Part shown: positions 37,986-47,464 of the stretch, piece by piece
Position numbering within the stretch: the first letter of the stretch is position 1
Layout of the letters: every line of letters starts with the position of its first letter
Assembly (NCBI GenBank): GCA_963826795.1
Contig: CAWGYT010000013.1
Location: 1 to 64,000 of the forward strand
DNA length: 64,000 bases
Direction of reading: 5' to 3'
From: CAWGYT01 sp963826795
GTDB taxonomy: Bacteria; Planctomycetota; Planctomycetia; Pirellulales; Pirellulaceae
Made by a program: the position numbers and the translations under genes
The notes under the pieces: generated by a model
Database searches by the model: none
The model's input: only the letters and a program-made list of their open reading frames with translations
What the model was told of the DNA's origin: nothing

Positions 37986-38148
37986 CGCCCGGGTTCAGTT
38001 CTTGATGCACTCGAGTGCTTTGTCACAGCTTGATTTTAGGGTGCCTGGGGTCGAACGAAGTGAGCCCCCAGACCGCAATTTTCCGGGGGCTCACTTCGTT
38101 CGACCCCGGCCACCCAACCGCCCGGGTTCAGTTCTTGATGCACTCGAG
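37986..38148. repeat. 134-bp MITE-like element, truncated copy, bounded by 30-bp direct repeats
   Basis: From 38015 the sequence GTGCTTTGTCACAGC continues as the reverse complement of the complete element at 54305-54438, with the GGTCGAACGAAGTGAGCCC palindrome, but it breaks off at about 38118 before the second terminus. The block is flanked by a perfect 30-bp direct repeat, 37986-38015 and 38119-38148 (starting CGCCCGGGTTCAG and ending GCACTCGAG). Confidence 0.85.
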
Positions 38149-38384
38149 GGCCACCTTTCGCGGTGCGCGGACCCGTTCGATGCCGGCAAACTCGAGCCGC
38201 GGAACGTTGACACGGAAAGTTCGGCAAGAGTACTCTGAAAGGTAGCGGAGTGCCTCCGGATTTACGGATGGCGCGGCCCGCCTCATCTTGGAACAGTCAA
38301 CAGCGACCCTCGGCTGCCGCACGGCGGTGAGAGCCGCGTCGCCGAAGAGATCATCTGAGCATCGCGGCCCTGCGCCGCATCAAG

Positions 38385-39695
38385 TTGGAGCAAGACGTGG
38401 ATTGCAGGAAACGATCGATAGGACGATTGATAGGACGATTGACAGGACGATTGATCTGCGGCGGTGTTTTCGCGCTCGGAATCGGGGCGTTGACCATGTC
38501 CTCGGTGCTGGCCCAGGAACAGTACAAAGAAATTAACGCCCTCCTGAACCCCCAGCAGGTCCGGGCGCTTCGCAGCGAAGTCAACGGGATCCTGCGGCAG
38601 CGCTCCGGTGGCAGTTTTAGCTCGGAGCAGCAAAAGACGCTGCAGAACTACTACGTCCGTCACGTCATCGCGGGGATGACTCGCCAAGAGGCGATGAACG
38701 ATCCTCAGCGGTTTCCGCTCTGGCGCAAATACGTCGTCAACGATCTGTTCGTGCTGGGCGAAACTCCCGAGAAACATGACTGGTTGCGAAACCTGATCTA
38801 TCGCTACGCGGGGCTGGTGGCGCAGGACAAGCTCTATCGTCCGCCGAGCCGTTACAACGCGGTCTTGATGCTGGGTGAATTGAACGAGCGTGAGATGGGA
38901 CGTCAGGGAGGCGATATTTCGCCCGCCGTGCCGCTCGCGGCGGCTCGTAAACTGTTGCTGAAAATTCTGAGCGACCCGCAAGAGTCCGAGTCGATGCAGG
39001 TGGGTGCCATGATCGGACTGGGACGACATGCCAAGCTGCTGGCCGCCGCTGGGCAGGTCGATCCGGAATTGAAACAGACGCTGGAGGGGCTCTTGCAGCA
39101 GCCGGATCCCAGCAGCGGTCGCTCGCTCGACGCACACCAATGGATGCAACGCATCGCCGTCGAAGCGGTCGGCGATATCGGACAACCCGCGTCGGCAAAA
39201 TTGCTGGAGCCGTTCGTCAGCAACAGCTCGCTCCCGATGTCGCTCCGCTGTGCCGCCGCAGAATCACTCGGACGGCTGGATTATCGCACGGCCGAAGGAC
39301 TCGACCAAATCGCGCTGACCAAAGGGCTGGGGACGCTGGCACTGACGGCGCTCCGCGAGCAAATCACCGGGTTGCAGCGGCACATGGCCGAGAATCCAAC
39401 AACGGGCTCGGAGAGTTTCATTCGCCGGAGCCCGGACGAGAAGGCGCCGGAAGACCCGTTTGTGCATCAGGTCCGTCGCCAACTCCTGTATCAGCTGGGT
39501 TGTATCCAGCAAGGGCTGAGTGGCCTGCAGCGGGCCAATGCGGACGCCGCCGCCAAGCAGGCGATGACGTCGCTGCAGTCAGAGATCAGTGCGATCCTGA
39601 AGCAGCTCGACAGCGACGAAATGCAGCCCAAGGAACTCTTCGACAAGATCGGTCCTCCCGCGATGCGGCTCGAGTCGGCCGTCAAGAACGTGTAG
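38385..39695 (+). CDS. Exported HEAT-repeat-like protein
   Basis: About 436 residues. The N-terminus is unusual: after a TTG at 38385 (or GTG at 38397) it has a repeated tetrapeptide (SIGR, LIGR, LTGR), then a hydrophobic signal (ICGGVFALGIGALTMSSVLAQ). The mature part consists of helical repeats resembling HEAT or armadillo units, for example AVLMLGELNEREM, AMIGLGRHAKLL and RCAAAESLGRLD, ending in a predicted coiled-coil. The function is unknown; helical solenoids of this sort usually mediate protein contacts. The 3' end faces the DUF6580 gene. Confidence 0.75.
   Translation: MEQDVDCRKRSIGRLIGRLTGRLICGGVFALGIGALTMSSVLAQEQYKEINALLNPQQVRALRSEVNGILRQRSGGSFSSEQQKTLQNYYVRHVIAGMTRQEAMNDPQRFPLWRKYVVNDLFVLGETPEKHDWLRNLIYRYAGLVAQDKLYRPPSRYNAVLMLGELNEREMGRQGGDISPAVPLAAARKLLLKILSDPQESESMQVGAMIGLGRHAKLLAAAGQVDPELKQTLEGLLQQPDPSSGRSLDAHQWMQRIAVEAVGDIGQPASAKLLEPFVSNSSLPMSLRCAAAESLGRLDYRTAEGLDQIALTKGLGTLALTALREQITGLQRHMAENPTTGSESFIRRSPDEKAPEDPFVHQVRRQLLYQLGCIQQGLSGLQRANADAAAKQAMTSLQSEISAILKQLDSDEMQPKELFDKIGPPAMRLESAVKNV
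38409..38456 (+). repeat. In-frame 12-bp tandem repeat
   Basis: Four units of GGACGATTGATA type (the first one diverged) lie inside the 5' end of the HEAT-like gene. The period of 12 keeps the frame and yields repeated [SL]-[IT]-G-R tetrapeptides in the basic leader before the signal helix. Confidence 0.85.
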
Positions 39696-39802
39696 CGGCT
39701 CATTCTGCCGCGACAATCCGGCCTTCCGTTCCGCTGGCCCCCTCATCCGCTGGCCCCCTCATCCGGCCTTCGGCCACCTTCTCCCGCGTTGGGGAGAAGG
39801 GA

Positions 39803-39857
39803 CATGATGCGGTCACCATGATGCGGTCACCATGATGCGGTCACCATGATGCGTCAC
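39803..39857. repeat. Four 14-bp tandem units
   Basis: Three exact copies of CATGATGCGGTCAC at 39803, 39817 and 39831 and a fourth with one base deleted (39845-39857). They follow a GGGAGAAGG/CCTTCTCCC hairpin at 39778-39801 in the convergent gap after the HEAT-like gene. A CCGCTGGCCCCCTCAT duplication sits just before. Confidence 0.85.
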
Positions 39858-39910
39858 CTCTCCCGAGGCCGGGAGAGGTCGCTCCGGGCCCGCTGGCGGG
39901 GCCGGAGCGG

Positions 39911-39984
39911 GTGAGGGTTGCGGGTTGCGGGTGAGGGTTGCGGGTTGCGGGTTGCGGGTTGCGGGACGGGGTCGCGGGTTGCGG
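39911..39984 (+). repeat. G-run tandem array (GGGTTGC)
   Basis: Seven or more copies of a 7-bp GGGTTGC unit interleaved with GGGTGA variants. At least four GGG runs occur with loops of four bases, so a G-quadruplex on the plus strand is possible. It lies in the convergent gap before the DUF6580 gene. Confidence 0.8.
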
Positions 39985-40004
39985 ATGATCCGCGTAGCCG
40001 CGCA

Positions 40005-40580
40005 CTAGCCGCGGGCAAAGGCGATCTGTGGGCGAGCTGCCCATTGGCAGGCCGCGGCATAACCGCCGAACAGCAGCGCCGCGAAGCAGAGATCGCCGGT
40101 CACGGTGTAGCGGAAAAATGGCAAGGCGTTCAGATAGCATTGTCCCAGTCCGCCCAGCGACGGCTCGTACCAGGGCGTGCCGGCCCAGGTCACGAAATTG
40201 CTAACCAGGAAGAACAGCACTGAGCCCGCGAGAGTGCAGCCGAACAGTCCCGCAAACGCCCGCACTCCCCAGGGGCCTGATCCTTCCATCGAGAAATGTC
40301 GCCGCAACACGTCACGCAGCAAAACAGGCAGTACCAGCAAGCCATACACGGTCAGCATCAAGACCGGCTCATAGCCGCCGAAGAAATAGTCCGTGATCAT
40401 CAACACGCTCAGCGGCGCGAGGGCGGCCATCCAGCGAGTGTCGAAGTAATATCCCGCGAACAGCGCAAGGGCTGCGACCGGCGCGAAATTCGGGATGTCT
40501 TGAAAATAAAATCGCAACCCCACGCTGATGGCCACCAGACCGGCCAGCACTAACAGTTGCTCGATGGTCGTTCGCTTCAC
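40005..40580 (-). CDS. DUF6580-type membrane protein
   Basis: A 191-residue polytopic inner-membrane protein. Opening segment IEQLLVLAGLVAISVGLRF, then PNFAPVAALALFAGYYF, the diagnostic sequence of this family (often annotated as putative transporter), RWMAALAPLSVLMITDYF, and later helices with GSVLFFLVSNFVTW and LPFFRYTVTGDLCFAALLFGGYA. The topology, about six helices, fits an ECF-type S-component fold, but the substrate is unknown. The neighbouring downstream gene, on the minus strand, is the DUF4430-like one upstream of it, 157 bases away. Confidence 0.8.
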   Translation of the reverse strand: MKRTTIEQLLVLAGLVAISVGLRFYFQDIPNFAPVAALALFAGYYFDTRWMAALAPLSVLMITDYFFGGYEPVLMLTVYGLLVLPVLLRDVLRRHFSMEGSGPWGVRAFAGLFGCTLAGSVLFFLVSNFVTWAGTPWYEPSLGGLGQCYLNALPFFRYTVTGDLCFAALLFGGYAAACQWAARPQIAFARG

Positions 40581-40736
40581 GTCTTCCGCTCCTTGTCGTG
40601 CCGAGATGATCGTTGTGCCGCTGATTCTAAATCACGGGCGACGATTCGGGAACACCGCCCACTCGCCCGGTGCTTCAGTTTCTGCCGCCTGTGGGCATCC
40701 CCCGCGGTTTCAACGTCCCAGCGGGGCAAGGGAACG

Positions 40737-41227
40737 TCAGCGATACGTCTCAAACCGCCACAGGATCGTGTCGCCTGCTTTCACCGACTGAATCCCGGCA
40801 CTTCGCTCACCGATTTCGTCATTGAGCCGAAAGATCCAGTTGAGGCCGTCGCCCTGATTCTTCACGTCGTCGATTTGTGTCACCATCAGGGTGGCACCCT
40901 TGCCCCGGTGCGCGACCGTAATCCCGCGAGGATGCTTGGCGGCAGCCTGCATCGCGTCCCAGACCGTCATTCCCGCGCGCAGGGCAGCCGATGAAAGTGC
41001 TTTTGGACCCCGTCTCCGTAGTCAATTACCAACCGGACCCACTCGACCGGCGCCTCGGCACCAGTCGGGGGTTCCATCGCACCAAGGATGGCCGGGCGAC
41101 CGATGCCAGAGGCCAGCAGCATCAGCAAGAGCCATGACGCGAACCTGCCAGGAGCCGGTCTGCACGCTCTGAGCTCCACGAAGCGTCGGTTCCGAGCGAA
41201 TGAGATTGAGTCAGCGAGAACCTGCAT
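40737..41227 (-). CDS. Exported DUF4430-like (transcobalamin C-terminal-like) protein, frame broken near 40.97 kb
   Basis: The ATG at 41227 (AAAGGA ten bases upstream) begins a protein with a signal helix (FASWLLLMLLASGIG) and then VRLVIDYGDGVQKHFHRLP. That frame stops at 40967, and the neighbouring frame continues with MTVWDAMQAAAKHPRGI, ending in KAGDTILWRFE at 40737. The DYGDG...F...TVWDAM...W layout is typical of DUF4430 domains, which in other proteins bind corrinoids or act as small adhesins. One base is missing between 40968 and 40985. It is upstream of the DUF6580 gene on the same strand, and both may belong to one transport-related unit. Confidence 0.7.
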
Positions 41228-41574
41228 GAGAATCTGTATCCTTTCCGCAATTGAGCCACACCTGGCGAGGGCCAAGGCCGATTCGGGCCATTCCAGCTGG
41301 ACACCCAAATGTTAATCTGTACATCTTGAGACGACTCGGCAATTTCTTGACCCGCCCGATTTGCTTCATACGATTCAACTAGTTTGCTCTTCTTACCAGA
41401 TATCAAAGATACTGACGGGGCGATTTCAAATCCCCCGAGAGTAGGTTTACTTGTCTTCGAGACGGACGAAGCGTGCCAGGCGGGCGCGGTTGTGGTCAAA
41501 GCCCGGCTGAGCAGCCGGTCCGGCGCGGACGCCGACTCAACGTCTCTTTCCAGCGGAACCATCACAGGCGAGAT
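41228..41574. other. Divergent intergenic region
   Basis: About 350 bases between the DUF4430-like gene and the beta-oxidation operon, AT-richer than its neighbours (41310-41450). It presumably carries promoters for both sides, but no specific box or operator could be identified. Confidence 0.3.
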
Positions 41575-43731
41575 ATGGCCAACGAATCGACGCTGACACG
41601 ATCGTTTCCCGAACCCGACATTGCGGTCTTGACGTTCGACCTGCCCGGCAAAGGAGCAAATGTACTCTCGCAACCGGTGCTGGACGAGCTGGCGGAGAGG
41701 CTGGACGAGATCCAGGACCGCACGGACCTCGCGGGATTGATCCTCACGTCGGCCAAGCCCGGGATCTTCATCGCCGGGGCGGATTTACGTGAGTTTGTGG
41801 CGTCGTTGCAGATTCCGGCTGAGCAGACGGTGGCGCTCTGTCGTCGAGGTCAGACCCTGTTTCAGCGCTTGTCGCAATTGCCCTTGGTGACGGTGGCCGC
41901 GATCGATGGGTTATGTCTCGGTGGCGGTGCGGAACTTGCGAGCTGGTGCGACCGGCGGATCGTGACGCGGAGTGACCGCACCGAGATTGGTTTTCCGGAG
42001 GTCAAGCTGGGTTTGTTTCCGGGGTGGGGCGGATCGGCGCGAACACCCCGCATGATCGGGCTCGCCAACGCGGTCGAGATGGTCACGGGCGGCGAGTCGA
42101 TTGGGGCGACGGAGGCCTACCGGTTGGGTTGGGCAAGCGACCTGGTGCCAGCGGACGATTTGCAGTCCGCGGCAATTCGGCTGATTCGCGCCGAGCAATC
42201 CACGGGCGAGTATCTGGAGGACCGACGTCGCTGGAGCGGTCCGGTCGAGATCAGCGAGACGGAGCTGGGATTCTTGGGCGCGACGGCCTCGGCGATGATT
42301 CAGCAGCAAACCAAGGGACACTATCCGGCTCCGATGGCGGCCCTGGAGGTGATGCTGGGTGCGGCGTCAACCGACATCGATACGGCTTGTCAAATGGAGG
42401 CCGAGGGGATGTCGCAGTTGTTTGGGACGCCGACCAACGCGGCCTTGTTGAACGTCTTCTTTCTGACCGACCGCAACAAGAAAGACAAAGGGATCGCGAC
42501 GGCGACACTGGATCCGGCCAAGATCGGCGCGGCGGCGGTAATCGGGGCCGGGATCATGGGGGCGGGGATTGCGGCGGCCAATGTGAAACGCGGTGTGCCG
42601 GTCTCGCTGACCGACGCCAACCATGGCGCGTTGGCCCACGCGGTCACTCAGATTATGGACGAGGTGGCTTTTAACAGAAAGACCCGTCAATTGGATGTGA
42701 ACCGTGTGATCGAGTTAGCGCCGCTGCTCAACGCGACAGAATCGGATGTCGAACTGGCGATGGCCGACTTGGTGATCGAGGCAGTGGTCGAAAATGCCGA
42801 CGTGAAACGGCAGATTTACGGTCGTTTGGAGCCGAAGCTCAAGCCAACGGCGATTTTGGCATCCAACACGTCGACGATTCCGATCACGCAACTGGCCGCC
42901 AAGTTGGAGCATCCCGAGCGATTTTGCGGGATTCATTTCTTCAATCCGGTCCGCAAGATGAAGTTAGTGGAGGTCATCCGGGGCGAGAAGACCAGCGACG
43001 CGACGGTGGCGACCGCCGTGGCCTATGCCAAACGGCTGGGCAAGTCTCCGATTGTCGTCAACGACGGGCCGGGATTCCTGGTCAACCGGTTGCTGTTTCC
43101 GTACATGAACGAGGCGCTGGCGTTGTTGGCCGAGGGAGCCGCGATCGGATTGATCGAGTCGGTCGCCAAGCGGTTCGGGATGCCGATGGGCCCGATCACG
43201 CTGTACGACATGGTGGGTCTGGACACGGCATTCTACGCAGGACGAACGATGTGGGAGGCGTACCCCGATCGCATTGCCGCGTCTCCCATCCTGCCGGCCT
43301 TGGTCAAGGCGGGGCGCCTGGGTCAGAAGTCGGGGCGAGGATTTTTCACCTATCAGCACAAGAAGCACAAGCCGCTGGAGGATCCCGAGTTGGCCAAGTT
43401 GATCGCGCCGTACTTGAAGCCAGCGGGCCACACGTTCGAGCGGGCGGAGGTCGAAGCGAGGTTGTTCTTGCCGATCTTACTGGAGTCCACGCGGGTGTTA
43501 GAGGAGCGGATCGTGCGCAATGTACGTGACATCGACTTGGGCCTCATTTTCGGACTCGGTTTTCCGCCCTTCAAGGGAGGTCTGTTGTTTTGGGCCGACA
43601 CGTTGGGTGCCGCGAAGATCCTGGAGTTGCTCAAGCCGTTTGAGCATCTGGGAGCTCGCATGAAGCCGACGGCGCTGTTGGAGAAGATGGCAGCCGACGG
43701 CCTTAAATTCTACGATTTGGACCAAGTGTAA
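41575..43731 (+). CDS. fadJ: FadJ/FadB-like bifunctional enoyl-CoA hydratase / 3-hydroxyacyl-CoA dehydrogenase
   Basis: Alpha subunit of a fatty-acid beta-oxidation complex, 718 residues. The crotonase domain covers about residues 1-250, with the oxyanion-hole segment AGADLREF, the catalytic-loop sequence CLGGGAELASWCDRR and EVKLGLFPGWGGS. The dehydrogenase domain starts with the NAD-binding loop VIGAGIMGAGIA (around 322) and contains SNTSTIPITQLA, the catalytic H in GIHFFNP and the C-terminal helical domain with GRGFFTYQ. The ATG at 41575 matches family length. The thiolase gene follows by 111 bases. Confidence 0.94.
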   Translation: MANESTLTRSFPEPDIAVLTFDLPGKGANVLSQPVLDELAERLDEIQDRTDLAGLILTSAKPGIFIAGADLREFVASLQIPAEQTVALCRRGQTLFQRLSQLPLVTVAAIDGLCLGGGAELASWCDRRIVTRSDRTEIGFPEVKLGLFPGWGGSARTPRMIGLANAVEMVTGGESIGATEAYRLGWASDLVPADDLQSAAIRLIRAEQSTGEYLEDRRRWSGPVEISETELGFLGATASAMIQQQTKGHYPAPMAALEVMLGAASTDIDTACQMEAEGMSQLFGTPTNAALLNVFFLTDRNKKDKGIATATLDPAKIGAAAVIGAGIMGAGIAAANVKRGVPVSLTDANHGALAHAVTQIMDEVAFNRKTRQLDVNRVIELAPLLNATESDVELAMADLVIEAVVENADVKRQIYGRLEPKLKPTAILASNTSTIPITQLAAKLEHPERFCGIHFFNPVRKMKLVEVIRGEKTSDATVATAVAYAKRLGKSPIVVNDGPGFLVNRLLFPYMNEALALLAEGAAIGLIESVAKRFGMPMGPITLYDMVGLDTAFYAGRTMWEAYPDRIAASPILPALVKAGRLGQKSGRGFFTYQHKKHKPLEDPELAKLIAPYLKPAGHTFERAEVEARLFLPILLESTRVLEERIVRNVRDIDLGLIFGLGFPPFKGGLLFWADTLGAAKILELLKPFEHLGARMKPTALLEKMAADGLKFYDLDQV

Positions 43732-43842
43732 CGTGGCCTCCGTGCCAGCCGTTCGTGCCTTTCAGGCAAAGACCGGTCGTGAGTTTGGCGGGCGTTTGCA
43801 GGCAACCTGCGAACGGGCCATGACCTTCAGGAGAGATGAAGC

Positions 43843-45003
43843 ATGAATCGAGCCGTCGTCGTTGATTGCGTCCGGACTCCGATCGGACGGGCCCACGCCC
43901 AACGCGGCTATTTTCGCGATGTCCGCAGCGATGATCTGGCCGTGGCGTGCGTCGAGGCGTTGTTGCAGCGGACCGAGATCGATCCGGCCGCCATCGAGGA
44001 CGTGGTGCTGGGATGCACGCAACAAACGGGGGAGCAAGGCCTGAACGTTGCACGCTGCGTGGCCTTGATCGCAGGCGTCCCCGCTTCGTCCGGGGCCGCG
44101 AGCGTCAATCGGCTGTGCGGCAGCAGCTTGCAGGCCCTGAACCAGGCGTCGCACGCGATCGCCGCCGGTAGCGAAGACGTGCAGATTGTCGGTGGGTTGG
44201 AACATATGCAACACCTGCCCATGGATCACGGGATGGATCTGAATCCGAAGCTGTTTCGGCACACGAGTCGCGGTGCCTTGATGATGGGCGTCACGGCCGA
44301 ATTCCTGGCGCAAACGCAAGGCATCTCGCGCGCGGAACAGGACGAGTTCGCCTTGCGCAGCCACCACCTGGCGTCGGCGGCGATTCAGCGCGGCGAGTTC
44401 ACGCGCGAGATCGTGCCGGTTTATGGCCGGGACGAAGCAGGCCACCGCTGCCTGTTGCAGCGCGACCAGTGCGTGCGAGACGATACGAGCCTGGAGGCGC
44501 TGGCCGCGCTCGAACCCGCCTTCATGCCCAAATTGGGGACGGTCACCGCCGGCAACAGTTCGCCGCTGAACGACGGAGCGGCGGCCCTGATGGTGATGTC
44601 GGCCGAAAGCGCCCAGCGACTCGGCCTGCGACCGCTGGTGGGGATTCGGGCAACCGCCGTGGCGGGCGTCGAGCCCTCGCTGATGGGGACCGGGCCCGTT
44701 CCGGCCGTCAAGAAGGTCCTGCGGCGCGCCGGGTTGGAATTGTCGGACATCGATCTGATCGAGTTGAACGAGGCGTTTGCCGCTCAGGCACTGGCCTGCA
44801 TTCGGATGCTCAAACTGGACGTCGAAAAGGTGAACGTCCGTGGTGGCGCGATCGCCATCGGCCATCCGCTAGGTGCCAGTGGAGCTCGGATCGCCACCAC
44901 GCTGATTCACGCCATGGAGGACCATCAGGTCCAGTTCGGCTTGGCGACGATGTGCATCGGCGCGGGGCAGGGAATTGCGACCGTCTTTGAACGCCTCGCT
45001 TGA
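43843..45003 (+). CDS. fadI: Acetyl-CoA C-acyltransferase (3-ketoacyl-CoA thiolase)
   Basis: Beta subunit of the beta-oxidation complex: thiolytic cleavage of 3-ketoacyl-CoA into acetyl-CoA and a shortened acyl-CoA. The 386-residue protein has C92 in NRLCGSS (acylated cysteine), H341 in GHPLGASG and C371 in MCIGAGQG (proton transfer), with NEAFA near residue 310. It could also be named fadA; the two are not separated by sequence reading alone. It lies between the FadJ-like gene and the acyl-CoA dehydrogenase, all on the plus strand. Confidence 0.94.
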   Translation: MNRAVVVDCVRTPIGRAHAQRGYFRDVRSDDLAVACVEALLQRTEIDPAAIEDVVLGCTQQTGEQGLNVARCVALIAGVPASSGAASVNRLCGSSLQALNQASHAIAAGSEDVQIVGGLEHMQHLPMDHGMDLNPKLFRHTSRGALMMGVTAEFLAQTQGISRAEQDEFALRSHHLASAAIQRGEFTREIVPVYGRDEAGHRCLLQRDQCVRDDTSLEALAALEPAFMPKLGTVTAGNSSPLNDGAAALMVMSAESAQRLGLRPLVGIRATAVAGVEPSLMGTGPVPAVKKVLRRAGLELSDIDLIELNEAFAAQALACIRMLKLDVEKVNVRGGAIAIGHPLGASGARIATTLIHAMEDHQVQFGLATMCIGAGQGIATVFERLA

Positions 45004-45122
45004 CGCCCGCCCGCGGCTTTTGCTGGCTCCCGGTGTGGTTCGGGTTATGATGGAATGGGAGGACACCGCGCTGCTCCTCTGCGCCCGACCGGCGGATTCA
45101 TTTCTCCGAAAGGAACCCAAAG

Positions 45123-47060
45123 ATGTCAACCGACACGCCGAATGCTGACGTTCAGAAGCAGGCCTCGCAGGGCAGCGACGAACACGTCGAGTCGTTTGCC
45201 GAGACGGCCTTGAAGCTGGGCGGAAAGAGTGCCGAAGAGGCGCGGCGGACGGGCGTGATCGACAGTGCCGATGACAATGTCGAGCAGTTATTCAAGCCTC
45301 AGTACCAAACGGTGCACAGCCCAGCCCATCGAGCCGTTTGGGACCGCGGTCTCCCGGTCGATGTCTTTCGGAGTGTTCCGGTCGAAGCGCCCGCCGACGT
45401 CCGCAAAGTGATGGACGACTCGGTGAATGTCGTTCAGCGGCACCGAGCGGCCGACACGCTCTTGGACCCGAACCAGAAGGTGTCCGATGCCGTCATCGAA
45501 GACTTGGCCGCCTGCGGCTATTGGGGATTGCTGGTCGACAAGAACTACGGCGGGTCCGGCGCCCCGTTCCGCTACTTCGCTCCGTTCCTCACGCGGATGG
45601 CAATGGTCGACCCGACCGTCGCGGGGCTGGCGTCCGTGCATGGCTGCATCGGCGCGGTCGATCCGGTGAGCGCGTTTGGCGATCCCGAACAAAAGCAACG
45701 ATTCCTTCCGCTCTTGGCCAGCGGTCAACGTCTTTCGGCCTTCGCCCTGACCGAGCCCGGCGCGGGATCGGACCTGACGGCGCTGCGGACCACGGCGCGG
45801 CGAGATGGAAACGAATACGTCGTCAATGGCGAGAAGCTGTTCATCACGAATGTGGTTCCCGGACGGATGATCGGACTCGTCTGCCTGATCGACAATTCAC
45901 CGGCGGTCCTGATCTGCGATCTGCCCAAGGCCGAGAACGAGCACTTTCAGTTGCGCAAGTACGGCCTCTGGGCACTCAAGCACACCTACAACCAAGGGAT
46001 CATCTTTCGAGACTTTCGCGTGCCCGCCGAGAATCTCCTGGAACCAATCAAGGGGAACGGGCTGACGATCGCCTATCACGGCCTGAACCTGGGCCGCGTC
46101 GCCCTGTGCGCCAATGCGGCGGGGACAATGCGGTTGATGATGGCCAGCATGATTCCCTGGGCGAAATTCCGAGTGACTTACGGCGAAACCATCGGCAGTC
46201 GCGAGCTCGTCCAGCGCCGACTCGGCCGACTCGCCGGCTTGATCGTCGCCTGCGACGCCCTGGTCCAATGGTGCTCGCAGCTGATCGATGAAGGCTATCG
46301 CGGTGAAATGGAGTGCATCATCGCCAAGATCTTTGGCAGCGAAGTACAGAAAGAAGCCGCCATCGAGCTCTTTATGAAGACCCACGGCGGACGTTCCTTC
46401 CTGCACGGTCACATGCTGGGCGACAATATTCACGAGTATCTCGCCCCGTGTATCTATGAGGGCGAGGGCGAGATGTTGGGGATGGCGTTCTTCAAATCGC
46501 TTGTCAAGCACCATGGCGTGACCTACTTCGAGCCCATTGGGAAGGCCTTGCAGGCCGCTGGCATCAAGCAGCCGAATCCGCTGAACCCCGCCCATGCCTG
46601 GGCACTCCGCAAAGCTCTCGTGCCCTACGGCAAATGGTATCTGGGAGAGCGATTCCGCAGAAAGCCTCAGGCTCAATTGCCCAGCATGCCGCCGGTCCTG
46701 AAACAGCATGCCCAGTGGGCGGCCGATCAGTTGCAGCGCAGCCCGCTGGAAATCAGCGGGACGATGCAGAAACATCAGCTCAAGCTCGCCGATCGGCAGT
46801 GCCGGATGAGCGAACTTTCGGGGCGAATCCAAAGTCTGGTGGTCATTCTGTGCACCAGCCTGTATGCTGCGCGACTGGACGACGACGTGCTGCAAACCGC
46901 CGCCGACGTGCTGTGCCAGGATCTGACCCGACAACTGCTCGGCCAGCGGCCCAGTGACCGCTACTTCCGCACGGTCACAAAACTGGGCGGGATGATCGCC
47001 GAGGGAGGATTCAAGTCGATCGCCGGCATGAAAGTCGACGAAATCCTCATGAAGTACTAG
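45123..47060 (+). CDS. Acyl-CoA dehydrogenase (long form)
   Basis: Flavoprotein that catalyses the first step of beta-oxidation, oxidising acyl-CoA to trans-2-enoyl-CoA with electrons passed to ETF. At 645 residues it is longer than short-chain forms and resembles the VLCAD/ACAD9 group, with an N-terminal acidic extension and a C-terminal helical domain. Key segments: GYWGLLVDKNYGGSG, FALTEPGAGSDLTALRTTA (FAD and substrate contact), GEKLFITNVVPG, and DEGYRGEMECIIAKIFGSE, with the likely base in this region. Third gene of the operon. Its TAG stop is the first three bases of a MITE-like element. Confidence 0.92.
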   Translation: MSTDTPNADVQKQASQGSDEHVESFAETALKLGGKSAEEARRTGVIDSADDNVEQLFKPQYQTVHSPAHRAVWDRGLPVDVFRSVPVEAPADVRKVMDDSVNVVQRHRAADTLLDPNQKVSDAVIEDLAACGYWGLLVDKNYGGSGAPFRYFAPFLTRMAMVDPTVAGLASVHGCIGAVDPVSAFGDPEQKQRFLPLLASGQRLSAFALTEPGAGSDLTALRTTARRDGNEYVVNGEKLFITNVVPGRMIGLVCLIDNSPAVLICDLPKAENEHFQLRKYGLWALKHTYNQGIIFRDFRVPAENLLEPIKGNGLTIAYHGLNLGRVALCANAAGTMRLMMASMIPWAKFRVTYGETIGSRELVQRRLGRLAGLIVACDALVQWCSQLIDEGYRGEMECIIAKIFGSEVQKEAAIELFMKTHGGRSFLHGHMLGDNIHEYLAPCIYEGEGEMLGMAFFKSLVKHHGVTYFEPIGKALQAAGIKQPNPLNPAHAWALRKALVPYGKWYLGERFRRKPQAQLPSMPPVLKQHAQWAADQLQRSPLEISGTMQKHQLKLADRQCRMSELSGRIQSLVVILCTSLYAARLDDDVLQTAADVLCQDLTRQLLGQRPSDRYFRTVTKLGGMIAEGGFKSIAGMKVDEILMKY

Positions 47061-47189
47061 TGCGGTGCGACGGCTGAAATTGAGGGTTGGGTGGCCGGGG
47101 TCGAACGAAGTGAGCCCCCGGAAAATTGCGGTCTGGGGGCTCACTTCGTTCGACCCCAGTCACCCCAAAATCAAGCTGTGACAAAGCAC
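47058..47189. repeat. 134-bp MITE-like element, copy 2
   Basis: Nearly identical to 54305-54438 over the central palindrome (GGTCGAACGAAGTGAGCCC facing its complement) and right end, with a diverged left terminus. It starts with TAG, which is the stop codon of the acyl-CoA dehydrogenase gene. Confidence 0.9.
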
Positions 47190-47303
47190 CCTGTAGTTGC
47201 ATAAAGGATTCTTTGCGAGTGTGAGTTGGACTGAGAAAACCAGGGGTCTTCGAACTTGCCATCGCTTGTTGCTGGATCTCACATCCGGTGAGATCCAGGC
47301 GCA

Positions 47304-47383
47304 CCGGGAGGGCGAGGCTCCTGCCGAGCCGCAGGAGCGGAAGACGCTGTCAAAGAAGGCTCAGCAGGAGCTTCGCCCTCCCG
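47304..47383. repeat. REP-like inverted pair
   Basis: GGGAGGGCGAGGCTCCTGCC at 47305 faces its mirror copy ending CTTCGCCCTCCCG at 47383, and a third partial motif lies at 47424-47436 just upstream of ispD. Same family as 15075 and 18962-19043. Confidence 0.75.
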
Positions 47384-47464
47384 AAGGCCTGACCCCTTTT
47401 TCCCGACCGAATGAGGGTTGCTTCGGGAGGGCGAGGCGACCAAGGCCACGAAGGAATCCGAACC

